From assembly GCA_963921425.1 (NCBI GenBank), contig OY992836.1, positions 2,743,825-2,807,824 on the forward strand: a stretch of 64,000 bases of DNA, written 5' to 3'. Under the pieces are notes generated by a model. It had not been told where the DNA came from, ran no database searches, and saw nothing but the letters and a program-made list of their open reading frames with translations. Both the position numbers and the translations under genes were made by a program. Below, piece after piece: positions 32,957 through 44,978 of the stretch. How positions within the stretch are numbered: the stretch's first letter is position 1; each line of letters starts with the position of its first letter. Source of the stretch: Dryas octopetala (lineage: Eukaryota > Streptophyta > Magnoliopsida > Rosales > Rosaceae).

Positions 32957-35900
32957 ATGGAATCAAGCTCAAAGACCACTCTGTTAAAACAAGAGAAGGA
33001 AGCCAAGGAGAAAGTGGTGCCGATTGCTACTGAACTCAAACGACCATTGAGTTAGTTTTCTTCTCCAACATTACTTGAGCAGCCCACGTGCATAGCCTAC
33101 TCTCAAGTGGAAGCTGACCAATTTGAGATCTCAAGTGGGACAATCAAACTCCTACCAACCTTTCATGGTCAAGAGGGCGAGGATCCTTATTTGCACATCA
33201 AGGAATTCCATGTGATATGCGAGATTGGCAAGCTACGAAGATTAAGTGACGAGCAAAGGAAGTTAAGGTTATTTCCTTTCTCTCTTAAAGATAAAGCTAA
33301 AACTTGGTTATATTCTCTGCAGGTTGGTTCTATTAGAACATGGAAGGAATTGGCAGATAAGTTTCTTTTGAGGTTCTATCCAGCTAGTAAAACAACCATT
33401 GTGAAGAAGCAGATATGGGGATTCACACAAGCTGAAGATGAAGTTTTTCATGAAAGTTGGGATAGGTACCAAGAGCTTTTGAATTCTTGTCCACACCACG
33501 GTTTTGCTCCATGGATGCAAATTGACTACTTTTATGAGGGTTTATTGGAACAAGATCGCGCTATGGTGGATATGTCTAGTGGAGAGGCATTGAAAGAGAA
33601 AACATTTGAGGATGCATGGGCGCTATTTGAGACGTTAGCATTGAATTCTCAACAATGGAACAGGAAGAAGAAAATGGAAAAGAAATCAGCTATGGAAGTT
33701 GAGATGGCTGAACTTAAGCAGATGATGCAGATGATGGCAATTCAGGTTTCAAAGTTATCACAAGAAGAGTCGTGCAATGAAGTTCAAGTTAGGCCGAATA
33801 CACCACCTCCTATGGAACATAGAAGTACTTATTTGGAAGGCATGATTGCTGCATTGGCTCAGAGTACAACTTCTATGTCCAATGATACAAGGTCTTTTAT
33901 GGACAAGACGGAGGAGCAGATGAGTGCCACAACAAGAGCCATATCAAGTTTGGAAGCCCAATTAGAACAAGTGACTTCAACTTTGGACAAAGTCGTAAAG
34001 GGTGTACCAATTCGTGATGAACTTGAAGCAATTACTACTTTGAGAAGTGGAAGGGTTGTTGATAACAAAGTGGGCACTACTCGAGTTGAAAAGAATGATG
34101 ATCAAGATGATGATGAGATAGAGATATTAGAGCCTAGACAAGTTCAGAAGTACAAGGTGGATAAGGAAAAGATCAAGCAAGAAGAGGAAGATGAAATAAA
34201 GAAGCAAGATAAGCTCACAGCCACTGAAGCTAGCAAGCAGGCCGTGACTCCTCAACCCATTCCGAGAGCTCCATTGCCTTTTCCTCATCGCAGAAGGAAT
34301 TTAGGAAAGAAGGATCAAGAAAAGGAAATTTTGGAAATGTTTAAAAAGGTGGAGATTAACATTCTGTTGCTTGATGCCATTCAAAAAATTCCTAAGTATG
34401 CCAAGTTTTTGAAGGAGTTATGCACTCATAAGAGGAAATTCAAAGAGCATGAGCAAGTGGCTTTAAGTGAAGAAGTGAGTGCTGTTTTGTTAAGGAAGTT
34501 GCCACCCAAGTTGAAGGATCCAGGTAGCTTTACAATTCCGTGTTTGGTTGGGAATCACAAATTTGAGAAAGCATTGTTAGATCTTGGAGCAAGCATTAAT
34601 TTGATGCCATATTCAGTTTTTGAGCAATTGAGTTTAGGAGAACTCAAACCCACTGGTGTTACACTTCAATTGGCAGACCGTTCAGTGAAAGTTCCGAAAG
34701 GTATAGTTGAGGATGTATTGGTTCAGGTTGCTGATTTGATTATGCCAGCTGACTTCATTATTCTAGAGATGGAGGATATCCCAGCTAAAGGAAATGAGTT
34801 GCCAATCATATTGGGAAGACCATTCATGGCCACAGCAAACACTAAGATTGATGTGAGTACTGGGAAGTTGACAATGACTGTGCTTGGTGAAACTGTTGAG
34901 TTCGATGTGTTTGGTGCTATGAGATATCCACGTGAGGAGGATGATTGTCTAAGAATTGACTATATGGATTCACTACTTCAGGAGGTCACGAAGGCGAGTT
35001 TAGTAGAAGAGCCATTGGAAGTTGCATTAGGGGAGTCTGATTATTCTACGTGTCAAATGGTGGAAAATGTGCACTCATTATTTGAAGGGAGTTCAACACA
35101 AAAAGGCAGATGGTCCAACCAGTTTGAAACGTTGGTCTCTACTAATCCGAAATCACTACCTTCCATTGAGCAGGCACCTAAGTTAGAACCGAAGCCACTC
35201 CCTGAGCACTTGAGATACGCATTTTTGGAAAAAGACAAGACCTTGCCGGTTATTATTGCATCTAATCTGAGCGCAAGCGAAGAAAAGAGACTATTGGCCG
35301 TTCTGAAAGAAAATCGGTTAGCATTGGGATGAACCATAGCCGATATCAAGGGGATCTCGCCAACAGTATGTATGCATCGAATTTTGCTTGAGGAGGAGTC
35401 TAAGCCTACCCGTGATGCTCAAAGGAGATTGAATCCAACGCTTAAGGAAGTGGTGCGCAATGAGGTAATCAAGTTATTGGATGTTGTCATCATTTATCCT
35501 ATTAGTGATTCAAAATGGGTTAGTCCTGTTCATGTGGTTCCAAAGAAAAGTGGAATCACAGTTGTGAAAAATGATGAGAATGCGTTGGTTCCCCAAAGAA
35601 CAAAGACTGGTTGGCGAGTATGTATTGATTATAGGAAGCTCAACACCGCAACAAGAAAGGATCATTTTCCTTTGCCGTTCATTGATCAGATGTTGGAAAG
35701 GTTGACTGGCCATAGTCACTACTGTTTCTTGGATGGGTATAGTGGATACAATCAGATTTTTATTGCACCCGAAGATCAGGAGAAGACGACTTTTACATGT
35801 CCTTTTGGCACATTTGCATACAGAAGGATGCCGTTCGGACTGTGCAACGCACCGGCCACATTTCAGAGATGTATGATGTCTATCTTCTCAGACATGGTGG

Positions 35901-36532
35901 AGCGGATCATCGAGGTATTTATGGACGATTTCTCTGTTTTTGGTTCTTCTTTTAGTACATGCCTTAGTAATCTGTCTCTAGTATTGAAAAGATGCCAAGA
36001 GGCCAATTTAGTGCTTAATTGGGAGAAGTGTCATTTTATGGTGCAACAAGGGATAGTTCTTGGTCATGTTGTCTCGAAGGATGGTATTCAAGTTGACAAG
36101 GCTAAGATAGATGTGATACAAAAGTTGCCGCCTCCAACAAGCGTGAAAGAGGTGAGAAGTTTTTTAGGGCATGCTGGGTTCTATAGAAGATTCATTAAGG
36201 ATTTTTCCAAAATCTCAAGACCTCTGTGCATGTTATTACAAAAGGATGTGTATTTTGAGTTTGATGAAGCATGCTTGGATGCGTTCAATAAGTTGAAGAC
36301 ACTACTCACATCAGCTCCTATCATTATGCCACCCGATTGGAATTTGCCATTTGAGCTCATGTGTGATGCAAGTGATTATGCAGTTGGTGCTGTTTTGGGT
36401 CAAAGAGTGAACAAGTTGCCACATGTGATCTACTACTCAAGCCGAACTCTGAATGACGCTCAGTTGAATTATTCGACTACTGAAAAGGAGTTACTTGCTG
36501 TGATCTTTGCGTTGGAGAAGTTTCGATGCTAT
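32957..36532 (+). pseudogene. gag-protease-RT-RNase H (first part) of element E
   Basis: One continuous frame of 1192 codons from the ATG at 32957 to the S2 insertion, broken by TAG at 33053 and TGA at 35330. Gag core: LRLFPFSLKDKAKTWLYSL (about 33268-33325) and WKELADKFLLRFYP. No CCHC knuckle is visible. A Gln/Met-rich and coiled-coil-prone stretch follows (33690-33990). Retropepsin-like domain: DPGSFTIPC, ALLDLGASINLMP (34576-34612), PIILGRPFMA (34802-34831), with DLGA in place of DTG as usual for this lineage. RT from about 35360: GWRVCIDYRKLN, HFPLPFIDQMLERL, FMDDFSVFG (FMDD, 35918-35929), GHVVSKDGIQVD, VRSFLGHAGFYRRFI. RNase H begins MCDASDYAVGAVLGQ and includes the Glu of STTEKELLAV. 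RT copies element RNA into cDNA and RNase H removes the RNA template. Confidence 0.92.
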
Positions 36533-39075
36533 TGTTGATGTGTTTTCTTAGAATAAAATAAACAATTACTTCATTCTAAGTTTACTCGCAAGTGCACGAA
36601 TCGCATTAGTAGCAAAGCGTACAAGCACGAGGTCGATCCCACAGGGAATGGTTAATATACAACAAATCAGTGCAAACAATCAATAGAATAACTAATGGGG
36701 GGTTTTGAAAGATGGAAACACACGCACACATCACCACACGCACACACACCTTATTCTATCTTGCAATGTCAAGTTTTCGGTCTCAAATCAGATAAGCATG
36801 CAATAACCATCCAAGGCTAATGACAGTTAATTTGAACACAACATATTAAAGTTTGACAGCTAAAAAGGTTTGGCTAGTTACTTTCTCGCCATTGTTCTCC
36901 TAATGCATAAACTAAGAGCTTCTTGGGCCTTCCTTAGCTAGTTAACCTACATGTTCCCTAGTTCAAGCTAGGGCAGCTGTTACCCATGCAGGAGTCATTA
37001 AGTTTTATGAGAACGTCAAACATGCACAACATATAAGCTTTGACTATTTCCTTATAGAGGTCGCCCAACCCCACTACCAAGAATAATCCCTTATTCCCTT
37101 GTTACTTGTGGTTTAGTGTCTTTGACTATTTCACAGCTAAACCTAACGGATAAACTAGATGCAATTACCCTAAGGTGGCCAGTCAAAGGATGCAAACAAC
37201 TAGTGACGGGGGTTTTAATAGATAGTGGAAATTTAATATGTGCAAACATCAAACTAACAGACCAAGAGACGGATAAACGATTTGTTAAAGCATACGAATC
37301 CATTAATCAACCTACGACTAACATGCAAGATAGAATAACTAACCTACATAATTAAATAAAACAAATAAAAGAAATAAAACAGCAGCAAGTAAACAAAGTC
37401 CCAATTCATGATTGCAAAAGGAAATCAGAAACGCAACTTAAATGAACCTAGAAGCATAAACTAAACAACTACTCTAAAGTGCATCAATTAAATGAAATCA
37501 GAAACGCAAAATTAAAGAAACTAAAAGCATAAACAAATGGAAATCAGCAACATGAATTAAAAGCAATAAAGAGATAAATAAACAAAATCAGATTGCAAGA
37601 TTAAATAACAACTAACTAAAATCAGAACCCAAACTATAAACTAATTAAATTCAGAAACTTAAATTAAATAAAATCAGAAACCAATATCCAACATCAAATC
37701 TGAAATTAGAAGGAAAAAAAAAAAAAGAAAACAAAAATCAGAGGTGCAAGTGCATGGGGGCTGCGGCAAGGAGGGAGAAGAAGGAAGCACCAGCACAAGC
37801 AATTGGCTCACGGCAAGGTGAGCTTGGGCTTGCGGCAGCAGGTGATCCTCCCCTCTCAATGTCACGCCACCCTCTTTCTAAACCACTCTCTGAAATTGGC
37901 TCACCTTACAAGAATGAAAATCTGAAACTAAAAACCTAAATCAGCAAAATAAAACTAAGGGAGAGAGAAGAGAGAATTCGGCTGGAGGAGGAGAGAATGA
38001 ATGAATGCCTCAAGTCTGAATAAGAGGGGGTTTAAATAGGAGAAGCTTTCCTTGAGAGGCAAGGAAAAGCAAGTTGCGGCTGGCTAGGGTTAGCTCTCCT
38101 AGTGCCTTGCGTGTTCAGCTAGGGCTTGCTGGACTAGGCCCTTGCGTGTTGGGCTGCTTGGGTTTGGGCTTGAGTGGCTCACGCCTAGCCTAGCTAGGGT
38201 CCCTCCTTGGCGCATGGGCTGGTAGTCTTGGGCTTTGGACTTGCATGTTGGGCTTCCATGTTGGGCTTCAGTAGCTTGCACAAGATGGGCTAGGGTTTCA
38301 CTCCATGGGCTTCCATCTTGGGCTTGTCACCTTTGGGCTTGCGCATGGCCTCTTCCTTGCTAGGGTTTGCATGGCATGCATGCGCATGCATGGGCTGCCA
38401 TCTTCCTCCTTGCGTGTGGCTTTTGGGCTGCTAGGGTTTGGGCCCATGCATGTGCATGCATGGCCCACTTGGTTCGGCATCCCTAGGGCCCATGGGCCCT
38501 CCACTTTTGACTTCCCATTTTGCCCCTCATTTCCATTTGAATTCAAATTCATTTCTTCCCTCCATTCATTTCCATGGATGTCCACCATCTTCTGGAAGCT
38601 TCTGGAACCTTGAAAAACATTTCCTGGTGCAACTAGGATTTCTTGGAAATGAGAGATTCCTTATCCATTTCGACTTCTCGTAATGACCATATTGCCCCTG
38701 GGGTCTCCTAGTGTCACTAGGACTCCTTTCCCTAGTTGGGTTAGGTTTCCTAGTTCAACCAGGAATTCCTGTTCGAATCAGGATTTCACATTTCTGGCTC
38801 CGCAATGATGGTTCTGGACTTGATGTTTCCTAGTGTGACTAGGAATCCTCATTTGACTAGGATTTCTGCACTTTTCCTGGTTTGACCAGGATTTCACTCG
38901 TTTTCCTGGTTTGACCAGGAATTGTCCCAAAATGGCTCCATTTGCTTCTTTTTCTCATTTCTGCTTCATTTGACCTGAAAACACAAAAACAAGACAAGAA
39001 ACACAAAATAGCGAGTTCTAACACTCTAGGTTAAGGAATTAGTATCATAAAGTGATGCAAAATGCACACTCATCA
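36533..39075 (-). mobile_element. Solo LTR S2 (element A/C family), inserted in the RNase H domain of E
   Basis: 2543 bp from TGTTGATG to CACTCATCA on the plus strand, with perfect duplication GCTAT at 36528-36532 and 39076-39080. The frame of E continues cleanly across it (…KFRCY, then [16 protein letters not shown]). It is very similar to the 3' LTR of A without S1, and has one extra palindrome unit. U5 block about 36577-36650; TATA-like box 38031-38039; palindromes 38618-38930. Short ORFs inside are spurious. Confidence 0.95.
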
Positions 39076-39080
39076 GCTAT

Positions 39081-40616
39081 TTGATTGGTTCAAAGATCAT
39101 CATCTACACTGATCATGCAGCTCTGAAGTATTTGCTAAATAAGAAGGATGCAAAACCAAGATTGATTAGATGGACTCTGTTGCTACAGGAATTCGATATT
39201 GAGATCAAGGACAAGAAAGGGTGTGAAAATGTGGTAGCAGATCATTTGAGTAGAATAGTCAATGAGGAGAAAGCTGAAGAGGACACATTGCCTTTGAAAG
39301 AATCATTTCCAGATGAGCAACTTTTTGCTATTCTTACAACTCCTTGGTATGCGAACATAGCAAACTATTTGGCAAGTGAAGTGCTTCCTGAAGATTTGAC
39401 ATATAATCAAAGGAAGAAGGTTTTGAGTGATGCGAAGAAGTATGTGTGGGATGATCCTTATTTGTTTAAATATGGAGCTGATCAATTGATTAGGAGATGC
39501 GTGCCGGAATTGGAGCAAAAAAGCATAATTGAAATGTGCCATACTCGAGAATGTGGAGGACATGGAGGAGGAAAGAAGACCGCTTACAAAATTCTTCAAT
39601 CAGGTTTCTTCTGGACTTCTATTTTTCATGATTGCCATTAGTTTTACCTTACATGTGTGCGATGTCAAAGAATGGGAAACATCTCCGCTAGGAATCAGAT
39701 GCCACTTAATGTCATTTTGGAAGTCGAGATTTTCGATGTTTGGGGCATAGATTTTATGGGACCATTCCCTTCAGCTTTTGGATATGAGTATATCTTGGTT
39801 GGAGTGGATTATGTATCCAAATGGGTGGAAGCTATTGCATGTAGAACTAATGATGCTCCAGTGGTTACCAATTTTCTCAAGACCAACATCTTTGCGCGTT
39901 TTGGCACCCCAAGGGCAATCATTAGTGATGGAGGATCTCATTTTTGCAATAAATTGTTTGAGGCATTGATGAAGAAATATGGGATTAGGCACAAAGTAGC
40001 TACTCCATACTATCCACAAACAAGTGGGCAAGTGGAAATTTCGAATCGTGAGATTAAGTTCATTTTGGAAAGAACGGTGAATGCTAATAGGAAGGATTAG
40101 TCGACAAAGTTGATTGACGCTTTATGGGCTTATCGTACAGCTTACAAGACGCCCATTGGAATGTCCCCATTTCGTTTGGTGTATGAGAAAGCTTGTCATC
40201 TACCAGTTGAGCTTGAGCACAAGGCTTATTGGGCAATAAAGAAGTTCAATTATGATTTGAAATCAGCTGGGGACCAACGGAAATTGCAACTTAATGAATT
40301 GGAAGAAATGCGACATTTCGCGTATGAGAATGCTAAGTTGTACAAAGAAAGGACAAAGCTCTATCACGATAAGAAGTTGGTGCCAAAGGAGTTTTGCATT
40401 GGTATGAAAGTGTTGCTTTACAATACTCGATTGCGTCTCTTTCCTGGCAAGCTACGTTCTAGGTGGCACGGCCCTTTTGAGGTTCTCCAAGTATTACCAT
40501 ATGGCGCTGTTGAGATTAAGAATCCTAAAGATGGAACAGTGTTTAGAGTCAATGGTCATCGCCTTAAACCCTTTATTGAACCTGACTTCGATCCACAAGA
40601 GGAGACTCTAACTTAA
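39081..40616 (+). pseudogene. RNase H (second part) and integrase of element E
   Basis: Same frame as the first part: 511 codons with in-frame TAG at 39639 and 40098. RNase H ends with [11 protein letters not shown] and VVADHLSR, the last two carboxylates. Integrase: zinc-binding His residues near CHTRECGGH (about 39540) and CVRC (39655-39666). Catalytic core: Asp at 39750 ([10 protein letters not shown]), Asp at 39927 (SDGGSHFCN), Glu at 40035 ([10 protein letters not shown]), with 35 residues between the last two, so DD35E is intact. The C-terminal part ([23 protein letters not shown], 40408 onward) is the usual Ty3/gypsy integrase tail; no chromodomain. The natural stop is TAA at 40614. 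Integrase inserts the cDNA; this copy cannot make it because of the stops. Confidence 0.92.
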
Positions 40617-40627
40617 GTGAAGATGGG

Positions 40628-40875
40628 CATGTCTGGCTGAAGACATGAAACTTAGCGCTTCTTGGGAGGCAACCCAACTGTTCAAAGGGAAGAAGGACGA
40701 AAGTATGGATATGGAGTCAAAATGATGCTTCATTTCGCGGCATGGCCAGGGAAGTCCTAAAACCCTATCTTTATTTACTTAGTTAGTTGTGTTTCTTTAT
40801 TTTAGCTTTTGTGCATTGCATATTCACATCTTTTAAACATTGAGGACAATGTTTCTTTTAAGTTTGGGGGTGGGG
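40628..40875 (+). other. Putative structured RNA region after pol of element E (hairpins I-III plus PPT-like tract)
   Basis: I: arms CATGTCT (40628-40634) and AGACATG (40641-40647), loop GGCTGA. II: arms TTGGG and CCCAA around AGGCAA (40662-40677). III: arms AAACATTG (40835-40842) and CAATGTTT (40847-40854), loop AGGA. A PPT-like AAGTTTGGGGGTGGGG (40860-40875) follows. Same order and loops in A and D. Confidence 0.6.
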
Positions 40876-40928
40876 AATGCAACGCATTTTTATTTTTGTT
40901 TAGTTAGTATGTTTATCATTAGTTTTTA

Positions 40929-40963
<35 letters not shown>

Positions 40964-42506
40964 TTTTGAGGGTGTCAAATTCACATTAAAGGCATCTATT
41001 CTTAAGATTTCATCTACCGTAGTGATGGATTTGAATCTTTAGAAGTGTGCAACAGTGTTTTAACAACAAAGTCTTTGAGTCTTTTGGTTTGTTTTAGTCT
41101 TGAGTCCCCAACTAATTGATTTGATTGTGTATAGTTGTTATGAGCATAGTTTGCCTGTATATATAGTATGTATTCTTCTTTTTCTAGTATTGCTTCATAA
41201 TATGCTTTACAACTCTATGAATTTGGGCTTTGTTTTCATGAACTTAAGTGATGATTTGCATGACTAGAGATGCATATACTTGATAGAGTAGACTTATATG
41301 ACCTAAGTGAGCTTTCGAGCCTTGTACTTCAATTATTGAGTGTTAATAGTACTCTAATCTTTTCTTGTCATATAAAGTCGTTGTGATCTCATTACTCATT
41401 CTTTTGATTAAGTACTTGGAATACAATTGTGAATCAAGAAACTAGAACTTCTTTTTTTATTTTGTACAAAGCATGGATATAACTACATGAATCTTAGGAG
41501 ATGATATTAAGCCTTATTTGTTTTTAACCCATAGCCTAAAGCCTACCTTATGTTATAACCCTAGTCAAACATTTTGAGCCTAATGACCTTTTCTTTGTTT
41601 ACCCCTATACCAAACCCTAAGTTTAGGGGAATTTTACTCCTCTACCCGTTTACCTTACCTATGGTTTTGCATTGAGTTTGTGAATTAGGAGGTTGAAAAG
41701 AAATATCTATGCATAGCTTGATACAAAAGAAAATGAATTGTGCTTAAAGTGTGTATGCCGTACCCTAAAAAAAAAAAAAAAACAAAAAAAAAAAGGAGAA
41801 AAGAAAAAGAAAAAGGGACGATTTCAAAAGATTGAAGTAGAAAGATGTTCAAATTCGAGCCATGAGTGCAAATTATGCAAGGAATACCTCCATTGTTTTC
41901 TCTATGCAAACCCATAGTTTTAAACCCTTTGTTATCCATTTCATTTCAATACCATATCCTGACCTAAGCCTCTATTACAACCCTTATGGAAGCCCTACTT
42001 GATCTTGGGAGAATTGTAGTTCATTATGTGGAGTTTAGATAAAAGGGAAGCCTATGGTTATTGATTCTATTCCAAGTATTTTAATTCCCTCTCTTGAGAT
42101 CAGTGCTTTTGTTTCAATGGGCCTTTCTTTCATGATTAATATGTGGCTTTGTGTATTTGTTACATATTATCTCTCACATATACTTGAGTGCACATGTCAA
42201 CCCAATCTCTGAGCGCTTTATTATTGAGGGTATGTCATTGTGAGAATTGGTGTTGATGCTATTTTGTATATGCTGATTTAGTCTTGTTTGTCTAATACTT
42301 GAGTTTGTGTCAAGGATGGTCTAAATGTTTCGTGGAGGAGTAAGGTATGTTATTTGAAGCACTATTAGAAGTTGCAGAATAAATTCTATATGTACCTTGC
42401 TTAACTATGCTATTGATGGCTACACTCATGAATTCATGTGTTGGGATGTTTTGAGTCTGTCTTGAGTCTTTTCTTTGCTCTTTTTGCTCGAGGACTAGCA
42501 AAATCT
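40876..42506 (+). other. Non-coding 3' region of element E
   Basis: No credible ORF and no envelope-like gene. Contains an A-run at about 40937-40962, another at 41766-41792 and a PPT-like AAGTTTAGGGG at 41619-41629. Homologous to the 3' regions of A and B. Confidence 0.8.
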
Positions 42507-42519
42507 AAGTTTGGGGGTG
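42507..42519 (+). other. Polypurine tract of element E
   Basis: AAGTTTGGGGGTG directly precedes the TGATGAG LTR start. Confidence 0.88.
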
Positions 42520-44978
42520 TGATGAGTGTGCAATTTGCATCACTTTATGATACTAACTTCCTAACCTAGAATGCAAGAACTTGATACTTTATGTACTTTT
42601 AGTTTGTTTTTGTGCTTGTAGGATTAAATGAGCAAATGAGAGGAAATGAGCTTAAAAGACCAATTTTGGAAGTTTTCCTAGTCAAACTAGGAAATGAGAA
42701 GAAATCCTGGTCACACCAGGAAAGGTGCAATCCTAGTTCAATAAGGATTCCTAATCACATCAGGAAGTGTCATTCTTGGGGAAGAAGAAATCACCATTGC
42801 CAGAAGTCATAAATGAGAAGTTCTAGTTAGAGCAGGAAATCCTGAATGAACTAGGAAACTTAATCCTTGTTGGAAAAAGAGTCCTAACCATGTTAGGAGA
42901 CATCAAGGGCATTATCGTAAAAGTGGAAAAAATGGAAAAAAGAATCTTGAGGAAATTTTCTAGAAGGATCTGGAATCTGGAGGAATCTTTGGAGAATCTC
43001 AGACAAAATCTTTTGGAGAATCTTTTTGGTCAAGGTTGACTTTTGGTCAAAGTCAAAGGTCAAATGTCAAAGTCAATGGTCAACCGTGCCACATCATCAC
43101 ATGACATGAACCACACATGCAGCCCATGCACTATGGGCCATGCACATAACCCTAGCCCAAAGGACCAAGGTCATGCGCCTATTGCAAGCCCAATTGGAGG
43201 AAGCCCAAGTTGTGCCATTCCAAGATCCAAGAGCCCAAGCCTATGCCGCACTCACTCAGCTGATCCAAGGCCCAAGGAAGGAATCCTTCATGCTCAAGGG
43301 AAATCTCATAAGATTCAGTCAAAGATCACAAGGAATCCTAATTGAACAAGAAGTCAAAACCCTAGAAAATGAACACTAAATTTCGACAGTGATTCTGTAT
43401 TTCTACAGAGCGAATCTGATGTCATGCCATATATGGTTGGAAAGCTACGGATGTTAGCTTCGCAGGGAATTTTACGGATTTCGATTCCAAGTTTTTTAGC
43501 TCAAGATATGGCCATTTTAGTAAAGGTAGCGCAGCAGTTCCGCGAGCTGAAAATAAGTTACGCCCAAAAAGAGCCCAAATCAGCCCAAGGCCCATGCTTG
43601 GCCGAAAATTACAAGTCTTGATGTGCAAGGAAAGTGTCAATCCCACAATGAAAAGGAGAGGAAAGCTTCAGCCCCCTTCACTCTATAAATACATCTTTAT
43701 AACACAAAGAGGGTTGCTTTTTGCAAGTTCTGAAACCCTAGCCTCTCTGTCTCTTTTCTTGCCGCCTACCCTAGCCCTCTCTCTTTCTCTTTTCTTTTCT
43801 TGCTGCAGCCACCTCTTTCTCTTCTCTTTTATTTTGTGCCGAAGCCTTTGGGAAGGAGGACCTTGCAGCCACGCCACCACCTTGTGCCACCTTGTCGCTG
43901 CCACTTTGAGTCATCACGCGCTGCCACTTTGAGTCATCACGCCACTGCTGCCACGCTGCTGCTCCTTTGTTCCGTTGCAGCCACCTAGCAGCCATCTTGC
44001 CACCTTGTTGCAGCCTTGCCGTGGAGCCCAAGGGCAGCCAAGCTGCCACCTCTTCTCTTCTCTTCCTTTTATTTGCCTAGTTTTAATGATGTTTTATTTT
44101 ATTGTGAATTTAATTATGTGTAGCTAAACATCTAGCTAGGGCGAGGATGAAGCCCTAGTTATGCTATTCACTTTTGCTATGGATTGTTGAATTTTTATTT
44201 ATATTACATGTTGATAAATCTTGAATCTCTGTTATATTTGAATCTATTTGTTTGCATCTTTGATTGATCACCTTAGGTTGCATGCATCTAGAATTTGTTA
44301 TGAAATTAAATAAGCTCAAAAGGATGATAATTTCAGTTGGTAACAAGTGAATATCCTAAGAAAATATTCATGAGAAAATAGGTCATAGATGACGTAGGGT
44401 ACATTAATTTGGATCTACGCTCTATGTGTTTGTCGTTCTTACAAATCTTAATAAATCTCACATGGTTAACATGCGCCTAGGGAATGCCTAACAAAGCTCT
44501 TAGGACACATGTGTAGATAACTAACTTTGGAAGCTTAATAGGCTCTTAGTTATGCAAAAGAAGAATGATTGCTAGAAGGGGAATAACCAAAGCCTTTTGG
44601 TAGACAAACTTTATTGACATGTATGTTTTGTGATTGTTCATATATCCATAGTAAAGTGAATGGTATGCTTGTGGTGGATTCTGATCCCTAGTACTTCTTT
44701 ATTATTGTTTTCATTCAAATCAAGTCTGTTGCTATTTTAGTTGCTTTTCATATAATTGTTTTGTTTTAGTTCTCTAAATCAATCCAAACCCCCCTATTGC
44801 GTGTGTGAGTTAGTGTAGATTTAATTGAATTTAATTGAATTAGTAATTGTGACATTGATACAATTCCTTGAGGGATCGACCTCGTATTTGCAAGCTTTGC
44901 TACTCTGTGATTCGTGCACTTGCGAGTTAACCTAGAGTTGTTAAAAAGGTGTAATATAATTGCTCTAGGAAAACAACA
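42520..44978 (+). repeat. 3' LTR of element E
   Basis: 2459 bp. It keeps the U5 block (about 44866-44932) that the 5' LTR has lost. TATA-like TATAAATACA at 43684-43693. A tandem duplication of CACTTTGAGTCATCACG lies near 43905-43940. The LTR end is taken as AAACAACA. Confidence 0.9.

Larger units (their letters stand above)
30593..44978 (+). mobile_element. Element E: Athila-type Ty3/gypsy element with decayed gag-pol
   Basis: 5' LTR 30593-32828, tRNA-Asp primer site, single-frame gag-pol (32957-40616), 1.9 kb non-coding 3' region, polypurine tract and 3' LTR (42520-44978). Flanks: TGGAA at 30588-30592 and TGGAA at 44982-44986, three bases beyond the apparent LTR end, so the duplication is probable but imperfectly placed. 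LTRs differ at roughly twenty sites plus indels, among them a deletion of about 220 bp at the end of the 5' LTR and a 23-24-bp tandem duplication near 43917 in the 3' LTR. Solo LTR S2 is inserted in its RNase H domain. Four nonsense codons make it non-functional. Confidence 0.93.

Noticed and set aside
40876..42506. Envelope-like gene expected in some Athila elements
   Set aside because: No ORF of useful length or transmembrane pattern in E; the same region in A and D is also non-coding.
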